This document shows positions 6,045 to 10,303 of a DNA stretch of 10,303 bases, piece by piece. The notes beneath the pieces are model-generated. The model searched no databases, was not told the origin of the DNA, and was given only the letters and a program-made list of their open reading frames with translations. The position numbers and the translations under genes were made by a program. Numbering within the stretch: the first letter of the stretch is position 1; every line of letters begins with the position of its first letter. The stretch lies in contig JAKAHN010000018.1 in assembly GCA_021814895.1 (NCBI GenBank), positions 1-10,303 of the forward strand, given 5' to 3'. The stretch comes from a bacterium. GTDB lineage: Bacteria; Patescibacteriota; Minisyncoccia; Phycocordibacterales; 2-02-FULL-43-11.

Positions 6045-6671
6045 CTAATTACCTAAGTTAGTTTTTAAATTTCTAACTGTCCCGCCAGCGGTGATTGTTG
6101 AATTCACAGTTTCATTGCCTACTTGATTCGCAATTATGAGATTGATTTTAACAAATTTTACATTAGTAACATTGATAGGTTGCGACAAAGTATTGCCTCC
6201 CCCGTTAAAATCGCTACCGTAATAAGAAAAAATGGGAGTCCCGTCATTAGCAAGATTTGTTTCAACCGAACCCACTATCTCTGAAGAAGCAATATATTTA
6301 AAAGGGCTACCCGAAGGAGTAATTATACCTTTGTACAAAGTGGTGCCGGAAATAAAGTAACGAATTCTATCAACAAGGCCACTTTCCAAATCGTGGCTTG
6401 AATAAAAAATTATTTGATTGTCTCCCGCTTGGTTAATCGGGTAAGAACCGTCATTGCCGAAAGAAGCGTTTCTAATTTCGTTGGCAAAATTAAATGACAC
6501 CTTTCTGGCCATATCGACATTATTAAGAGCAGATGACTGTTGATTGTAATTTCTATACATAACTTGAATAACAGTTGTTACGCCAATTTCCAATAAAACA
6601 AAAACCGCCAAGGTTACCAAAGCCTCTACTAACGTAAATCCCTTGTTATTTTTTTTTATTAAATTTTTCAC
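6045..6671 (-). CDS. PilW/GspJ-like prepilin
   Basis: A 208-residue prepilin with a textbook N-terminus: a basic leader MKNLIKKNNKG, cleavage at Gly11/Phe12, then FTLVEALVTLAVFVLLEIG with the methylation/assembly Glu16 at mature position +5. The following helix (RNYNQQSSALNNVDMARK) and the segment SFNFANEIRNASFG are typical of PilW/GspJ minor pseudopilins; the C-terminal domain is beta-rich. The start codon is GTG (6671-6669), chosen because it places the leader at normal length. It lies 9 bases beyond the TAA that closes the full frame of the PilV-like gene. The protein would cross the inner membrane by its N-terminal helix, be processed by a prepilin peptidase encoded elsewhere, and help to prime the pilus. 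It ends in TAG. Confidence 0.88.
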   Translation of the reverse strand: MKNLIKKNNKGFTLVEALVTLAVFVLLEIGVTTVIQVMYRNYNQQSSALNNVDMARKVSFNFANEIRNASFGNDGSYPINQAGDNQIIFYSSHDLESGLVDRIRYFISGTTLYKGIITPSGSPFKYIASSEIVGSVETNLANDGTPIFSYYGSDFNGGGNTLSQPINVTNVKFVKINLIIANQVGNETVNSTITAGGTVRNLKTNLGN

Positions 6672-6680
6672 TTTAATTTT

Positions 6681-6776
6681 TTATTTATTTAGAAAAATCA
6701 TAACTGTGTTATAACCAATTTCAATTACCTCGTCGTTTATTGTCTCTGATAAATAACCGTCAGCATTGGCCGTTCA
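6681..6776 (-). pseudogene. In-frame tail of the PilV-like gene beyond the TGA
   Basis: After the TGA at 6776-6774 the same frame stays open for 30 codons and closes with TAA at 6683-6681. It reads TANADGYLSETINDEVIEIG and then YNTVMIFLNK, which completes the last beta domain in the usual way: the module pattern 'DVETGTYS-x-TANADGYLSE' matches the Gly-Tyr turn of the earlier modules (KSGYSSDQTY). If the TGA were a sense codon, most simply TGG Trp, the protein would have 604 residues and its stop would lie 9 bases before the PilW-like start, the same spacing as at the next gene junction. With the TGA the gap is 102 bases. Confidence 0.75.
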
Positions 6777-8495
6777 ACTATAAGTGCCCGTTTCCACATC
6801 TGGAAACATTACCTGCCCAGGAGTAAAACAACCAGAAACGTAATTTATATCCGTACTGGAAAGCACCGGCGTTTGGGTGTCATCTTCTGTTTGAAGGTAT
6901 GCTTTATAACGCACGTAACGTTTATTATTATTAACCGAATTAATCGTCTCTCCAGGAGTTATATAGAAAGAAGAGTTGGTGCCGTCAGGACCGATAAAAT
7001 CCCAGGTGGTGGTCGCAGGATCATCTGAAGTGGCAATTTGAAATTTTAAAGAAGTTGATGGATTTTGCGATGTTGGTTGCCAAAACAAAGTTGTATAAGA
7101 AGTAACATCTGTACCAGTATCAAAAATTGAAGATGTTAATGAACCGGCATTCACATAATGTCCGCCAAAATTGGCCAGACGAACACCCGAAGGAGTACCG
7201 TCAACACTTATTCCGCCGTTATCTTCGAAATATTTTGTGGAATCAATAAAATCTGTCTGACCCGGACCGCCAATCCAATTATTTTGACTCCAAATGCTTC
7301 CGCCTGTAATTTTACTTGATTCTTCTCCAGAACTCATAGAATGAAGCGTAACTGTTGCCCCTTCAATCGGATTTCCACTTGAAGCATCTTTTACAATAAC
7401 TAAAACACTACTATTAGAGCTTGGCCCTAATATCAAACTTTCTGTTTGGCTGGTATTTGGCAAGATATTAATTTGTTGAACGGGCGAAGATCCATATACC
7501 ATATAAGTATTACCGGTAAGAGTTGGCGTGTAATTATCCCATTCAATGTTGTTGATTACCTTCTTGCCATTGGTATCAGTAATATAATTGTTATCAAATT
7601 TTAACAAATCCGGTCCCGTACCAATTAACTTAGAACCCTTAACTGAAACTCCAATGTCTGAAATAGGGTTGCAGGTTTGATTCAAAGTACTGATTGTTAG
7701 ATTGCTTAATAAGTCTATAGAAAAACTAACTTCCGTCACTTGTCCGTTCGCAATTGTGGAATCTGGCTTTGTCGGATTAGGATTACTAGCACTGATTGGA
7801 TAAGTTTGATCAGAAGAATATCCGCTTTTGGTTACAACAATATGGTAACTATTGTCACTGTTCGGCAAACCAACCTCAATCCAATTTCCATTGCTATCGC
7901 TCGTTCTGGTTAAATCAATAGCCGGCGAAACATCAGAATTCGTAATTTTAATGGTGGCTCCGGAAATAGGTTGCCCAACAGCATCAAAGACTTTAATATA
8001 AAGCGCTCCGCCATTTTCCAAATTCTCAAGCCCTTTCGGCACAATGTTTGTTAAAAAATTGCTAGTAGAATCAGTAGCTGTATTTTCTACATACAATTTA
8101 ATTTGTTTATAATCGTTTGGAGCAAAATCGTCGCCGGCCAAGACTGTGCCATCTGACGAATCGTCAACATAACTGACAGCGTAATAAATTTTATAATCCA
8201 CTCCGTTCACATTAGCAACAACTGCATTTGGCAAATCGGGTAAAATGCCGTGAGGGTTTCCATTTATCGTGCCGACATCAGAATATGGCAGATTCCTGGC
8301 CACTTCCAAATATTGATCGGCTAAAGCAGAAATGGTAATTTCTTCTCTGGCAAATCCTACTCCTTTTATAATCAAAGTTGAAACTTCATATATACCCAAC
8401 ATTAAAACAGCAAAAATACCGATACTGATAACCGATTCAGCCAACAAAAATCCGGCTGATTTTAGTTTTATTTCTTTTGGATGAGCTATGATCAT
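6774..8495 (-). CDS. PilV-like prepilin with carboxypeptidase-regulatory-like surface domains, ended by an in-frame TGA
   Basis: First gene of the pilin operon, 573 residues up to TGA at 6776-6774. The prepilin leader ends at Gly15; FLLAESVISIGIFAVLML follows with Glu20 at +5. Residues 30-150 form a PilV-like part. Then come domains resembling carboxypeptidase-regulatory or Ig-like modules: about 160-240 (GGALYIKVFDAVGQPISGATI, then SDSNGNWIEVGLP and KSGYSS), about 262-350 (NLTISTLNQTCNPISDIGV) and about 358 on (VLVIVKDASSGNPIEGATVTL). A Lamin/F5-8-like beta segment follows (FDTGTDVTSYTTLFWQP, DDTQTPVLSSTDINYVSG). The last module (GQVMFPDVETGTYS) is cut off in mid-domain by the TGA. Such stacked modules suggest an adhesive or tip-displayed pilin. 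Coding clearly continues past the stop (see next entry), so the gene is either recently damaged, read through, or carries a sequencing error. Confidence 0.85.
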   Translation of the reverse strand: MIIAHPKEIKLKSAGFLLAESVISIGIFAVLMLGIYEVSTLIIKGVGFAREEITISALADQYLEVARNLPYSDVGTINGNPHGILPDLPNAVVANVNGVDYKIYYAVSYVDDSSDGTVLAGDDFAPNDYKQIKLYVENTATDSTSNFLTNIVPKGLENLENGGALYIKVFDAVGQPISGATIKITNSDVSPAIDLTRTSDSNGNWIEVGLPNSDNSYHIVVTKSGYSSDQTYPISASNPNPTKPDSTIANGQVTEVSFSIDLLSNLTISTLNQTCNPISDIGVSVKGSKLIGTGPDLLKFDNNYITDTNGKKVINNIEWDNYTPTLTGNTYMVYGSSPVQQINILPNTSQTESLILGPSSNSSVLVIVKDASSGNPIEGATVTLHSMSSGEESSKITGGSIWSQNNWIGGPGQTDFIDSTKYFEDNGGISVDGTPSGVRLANFGGHYVNAGSLTSSIFDTGTDVTSYTTLFWQPTSQNPSTSLKFQIATSDDPATTTWDFIGPDGTNSSFYITPGETINSVNNNKRYVRYKAYLQTEDDTQTPVLSSTDINYVSGCFTPGQVMFPDVETGTYS

Positions 8496-8540
8496 CGTTT
8501 CAAATTTTTTATTTGAGTTTTGTACATTAATATTACTTAT

Positions 8541-8549
8541 ATTTTAACA
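8541..8549 (-). promoter_or_regulatory. Possible promoter of the pilin operon
   Basis: On the minus strand TGT-TAAAAT (8549-8541) is an extended -10 with five of six TATAAT matches. No good -35 lies at the right distance. A start near 8534 would give a leader of about 39 bases before the PilV-like ATG. The surroundings are very AT-rich, so other -10-like sites are possible. Confidence 0.35.
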
Positions 8550-8603
8550 GATTTAATTTATTTTGTATTAATTCGCATTGAAAAAGAGGTTGATAACTCC
8601 TAT

Positions 8604-8632
8604 TTGACAAATATAATGATATCTGATATGCT
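8604..8632 (+). promoter_or_regulatory. Promoter of the cold-shock gene
   Basis: A perfect -35 TTGACA (8604-8609), a 17-base spacer and TATGCT (8627-8632) preceded by TGA, i.e. an extended -10. The predicted start near 8639 gives a leader of about 85 bases before the ATG at 8723, long compared with the other genes here; long leaders are known to regulate cold-shock mRNAs. Confidence 0.65.
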
Positions 8633-8722
8633 TACAGGACAAAGAAATATGGGTTGGAAATATAGTCGTTTTTTCTTAAACATATCATTCATTTGTATTT
8701 TAATCGTTTAAACAAAAAATTA

Positions 8723-8923
8723 ATGACTGGAACAATCAAAAAATTGGTTGCTGAAAAAGGCTTTGGATTCATCACTGGAGACGGTTTGGCGAAAGACTTG
8801 TTCTTTCACAAGAACTCTCTTGTTGGTGTTGATTTCTCTGAACTTCATGAAGGTGACGCTGTCACTTTTGAAACAGAAGAATCTCCAAAAGGATTGAACG
8901 CGGTAAATGTTAACCGCGCTTAA
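8723..8923 (+). CDS. Cold-shock domain protein
   Basis: A 66-residue single CSD protein that binds single-stranded RNA or DNA and typically melts RNA structure or aids translation. RNP1 is KGFGFI (residues 12-17) and RNP2 is LFFH (26-29), followed by the typical acidic-Gly block LHEGDAVTFETEESPKGLNAVNV. The ATG at 8723 is preferred over an in-frame ATG at 8693, because cold-shock proteins begin MxxGTIK and the extra ten residues (MYFNRLNKKL) have no counterpart in the family. The Trp usually found in the first strand (VKWF) is replaced (IKKL). It has its own promoter and a strong terminator, so it is a monocistronic gene. It ends in TAA. Confidence 0.93.
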   Translation: MTGTIKKLVAEKGFGFITGDGLAKDLFFHKNSLVGVDFSELHEGDAVTFETEESPKGLNAVNVNRA

Positions 8924-8930
8924 TAAGCTT

Positions 8931-8968
8931 TACAAAACCGCCCCGACTTACGTCGGGGCGGTTTTGTA
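8931..8968 (+). terminator. Strong intrinsic terminator of the cold-shock gene
   Basis: A perfect 17-bp stem (8931-8947 with 8952-8968), GC-rich in the middle (CCGCCCCGAC/GTCGGGGCGG) with a TTAC loop. The 3' side of the stem ends in TTTTGTATT. It starts 7 bases after the gene's stop and is symmetric enough to also stop transcription from the right. Confidence 0.9.
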
Positions 8969-8970
8969 TT

Positions 8971-8996
8971 AAAAAAGTGCGGAGTTTAATCCGCAC
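8971..8996 (-). terminator. Intrinsic terminator of the PII-like gene
   Basis: On the minus strand GTGCGGA-TTAAAC-TCCGCAC forms a 7-bp stem with a 6-base loop and is directly followed by six T's (8976-8971). It lies 13 bases past the PII-like stop, so it ends that transcript. It stands back to back with the cold-shock terminator. Confidence 0.8.
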
Positions 8997-9009
8997 CGCC
9001 ATGCCAAAT

Positions 9010-9288
9010 TCACACCCCCCTATCGCCCGTTCGGATATTGATTGCGCCTTCCATATCAAAGACATAAATCATTCCTTCCATGGCAACGCTCATTATAGCG
9101 GTGACCACCTCCTCCACGTCTTCATCTTTGAGGACAATCTCAACCAGATTCATCGGGATTCCTAAAAAATCCTCACCGTGATAATGAATGGCTTCGGAAA
9201 CTGTCATCCCGCCAAAACCTGTATCATTCAACCTTTCTGCCAGTTCGGCTAACACAAAATGCCGGATGATTGCGCGAATCATTTTCAT
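9010..9288 (-). CDS. PII-like signalling protein with short T- and B-loops
   Basis: A 92-residue protein that follows the PII (GlnB/GlnK) fold plan: first strand KMIRAIIRHF, helix LAELAERLNDTGFGGMTVSEA (residues 13-33), third strand LVEIVLKDEDVEEVVTAIMSVA (48-69), and a last strand with the C-loop INIRTGDRG (83-91), the PII signature end. The T-loop, about 20 residues in classic PII and bearing the modified Tyr51, is reduced to HYHGEDFLGIP (35-45). The B-loop TGxxGDGKIF, which helps to bind ATP, is reduced to EGMIYVF. Trimer formation and a ligand site are plausible, but uridylylation and the usual T-loop contacts are not. No transporter or glutamine synthetase gene is adjacent; the neighbour is a META-domain gene. 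Lacking those, partner and ligand stay unknown. It ends in TGA. Confidence 0.75.
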   Translation of the reverse strand: MKMIRAIIRHFVLAELAERLNDTGFGGMTVSEAIHYHGEDFLGIPMNLVEIVLKDEDVEEVVTAIMSVAMEGMIYVFDMEGAINIRTGDRGV

Positions 9289-9327
9289 AGCAATGCCTTT
9301 CCGTTTTCCGTTCTAATTCTAAAACTA

Positions 9328-9355
9328 ATCGTACTTCAAAAATTTTTAGTGTCAA
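9328..9355 (-). promoter_or_regulatory. Promoter of the PII-like gene
   Basis: A perfect TTGACA (9355-9350 on the minus strand) followed after 16 bases by TACGAT (9333-9328), four of six to TATAAT. The -35 box begins immediately after the stop codon of the upstream META-domain gene. Predicted leader about 33 bases, with an AAAGG just before the ATG as a modest Shine-Dalgarno site. Confidence 0.5.
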
Positions 9356-10294
9356 CTATTTGAAAACAGCAGAACCGCTATCAAATTTCAAATCAAAAAT
9401 CAGTTCGCCCTTTGAAGTAAAGTGATAACTTTGAATTTCACCAAGTATTTTTGTGAAATCCCCCTCTTGAGAATTTTCGCAATACATCATCGTAGAAGCA
9501 ATCTTGCCGAAAGTTATTTTATCACCGCTAACAACATACTTACCGCCGACATTGTTGCAATCAGTTTTAGCCGAAAATGTATTATCGTTCTTGAAAGTCA
9601 GAGTAAACGTCTTCCCAAAATCGGGTTTAATTGTTTTTCCATCATTATAAATGGTACTTATCCAATTCCATGTTTTCATACTCAAAGTCATTCTTGCCGG
9701 GTCAGCTTCGCCTTCAAAATTTTGGACAACTTCTCCAAACTGCATTATTTTCGGGTCAAATAAAAGATAAAGACTTTTACCCATTGATGGCTGAACTGCG
9801 AAACTCTCTCCCGGCGCTCTGTCGGCATAATTTACAACCAAAATATTTCCTTTCATATTTGTCGTCTGAGGAGCAATTCGGTCTCCAATAAATAAGCCGC
9901 GCGAACCAACATATCCGTTCATGGTGTTCAAAGCGACCGCCACATAATAGAAAAGCCCACTTCCGCCTGAACTTTGGGTCAAAAGAAATGCTGTGTCTTC
10001 CCTGCCATCGCCGTCAAAATCGTATTTAACCTCATTGCCAAAATAGCGAGTTATTATTTTTGAAGCAGAATTCGGAACAATATCAACTTCAGAAACGCCA
10101 TTTTTTAAAGTAATTTGTTTACTATCAATGATATAAGTCGCATCTTTCGGACTTAGTGCGCCAATAGAAACACCATTATCAATATCATTTTTATTCACCT
10201 TAATGCTGTAGATTATTAGACAAGCAAAAACTGTCAACACTAAAATTCCAGCAATAATCAAAAGGGTTCTTGTTTTTACAGAATTAAAATTCAT
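9356..10294 (-). CDS. Membrane-anchored META-domain protein
   Basis: A 312-residue protein with one N-terminal membrane helix (about 10-31) after a basic start, so most of it lies outside the cytoplasmic membrane. The middle has DFDGDGRED at residues 92-100, a calcium-loop-like motif seen in FG-GAP/VCBS-type repeats, followed by FLLTQSSGGSGLFYYVAVAL. The C-terminal 100 residues form a META (HslJ-like) domain: MKTWNWISTIYNDG, GKTFTLTFKNDNTFSA, TDCNNVGGKY and MMYCENSQEGDF are its recognisable blocks; two Cys are in the usual region. HslJ relatives are linked to heat and novobiocin resistance and motility in other bacteria; the role here is not known. The PII-like gene follows with its own promoter. 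The gene ends in TAG, and its own promoter lies mostly outside the window. Confidence 0.85.
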   Translation of the reverse strand: MNFNSVKTRTLLIIAGILVLTVFACLIIYSIKVNKNDIDNGVSIGALSPKDATYIIDSKQITLKNGVSEVDIVPNSASKIITRYFGNEVKYDFDGDGREDTAFLLTQSSGGSGLFYYVAVALNTMNGYVGSRGLFIGDRIAPQTTNMKGNILVVNYADRAPGESFAVQPSMGKSLYLLFDPKIMQFGEVVQNFEGEADPARMTLSMKTWNWISTIYNDGKTIKPDFGKTFTLTFKNDNTFSAKTDCNNVGGKYVVSGDKITFGKIASTMMYCENSQEGDFTKILGEIQSYHFTSKGELIFDLKFDSGSAVFK

Positions 10295-10303
10295 TGTCGA
10301 TCG

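Noticed and set aside
6774..6776. Genome-wide recoding of UGA (Gly, as in Gracilibacteria/SR1, or Trp)
   Set aside because: The kinase and the PII-like gene end naturally at TGA, TGG is used for Trp throughout, and the other genes are full length without internal TGA.
8693..8722. Upstream ATG of the cold-shock gene
   Set aside because: The added ten residues have no family counterpart; MTGTIK is the normal start.

Overview
The window is AT-rich, dense in genes and carries short, mostly single-domain proteins with weak or absent Shine-Dalgarno sites. Together with the style of its pilin-like proteins, a stand-alone GAF protein, a very small histidine kinase and tiny membrane proteins, this suggests a Patescibacteria/CPR genome, probably of the Parcubacteria type. 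That assignment rests on protein style, not on a marker gene. TGA is used as a normal stop by at least two genes (the kinase and the PII-like gene), so the code looks standard.

Left part (1-1939), all on the minus strand: the 5' part of a PlsC-type acyltransferase runs off the left edge. Above it lie an incomplete tRNA 3' segment, an intact tRNA-Arg(CCG) and a second incomplete tRNA-like 5' segment, then a hairpin terminator and a full-length dnaJ. Next (1993-3797), a small membrane protein and a membrane histidine kinase diverge from a very short shared promoter region. The kinase converges, one base apart, on a stand-alone GAF protein, so this block looks like a small signalling cluster.

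Centre (4079-8495): one minus-strand operon of pilus-like proteins. In transcription order these are a PilV-like prepilin with large surface domains, a PilW/GspJ-like prepilin, a PilX-like prepilin, a secreted protein with a C-terminal membrane anchor, and a 54-residue membrane protein. The PilV-like gene is interrupted near its 3' end by an in-frame TGA, after which 30 more sense codons follow. Directly after the last gene lies a headless peptidoglycan-binding-domain fragment with a perfect 14-bp-arm palindrome near its end. No pilus ATPase, platform protein or prepilin peptidase is present, so these minor pilins must use machinery encoded elsewhere.

Right part (8541-10303): a cold-shock-domain gene with a strong promoter and terminator converges on a PII-like regulator whose T-loop and B-loop are both shortened. 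Upstream of that is a membrane-anchored META-domain lipoprotein-like or periplasmic protein. The most useful points for a second look are the interrupted PilV-like gene, the peptidoglycan-binding fragment with its palindrome, the tRNA fragments around tRNA-Arg, and the minimal PII-like protein.
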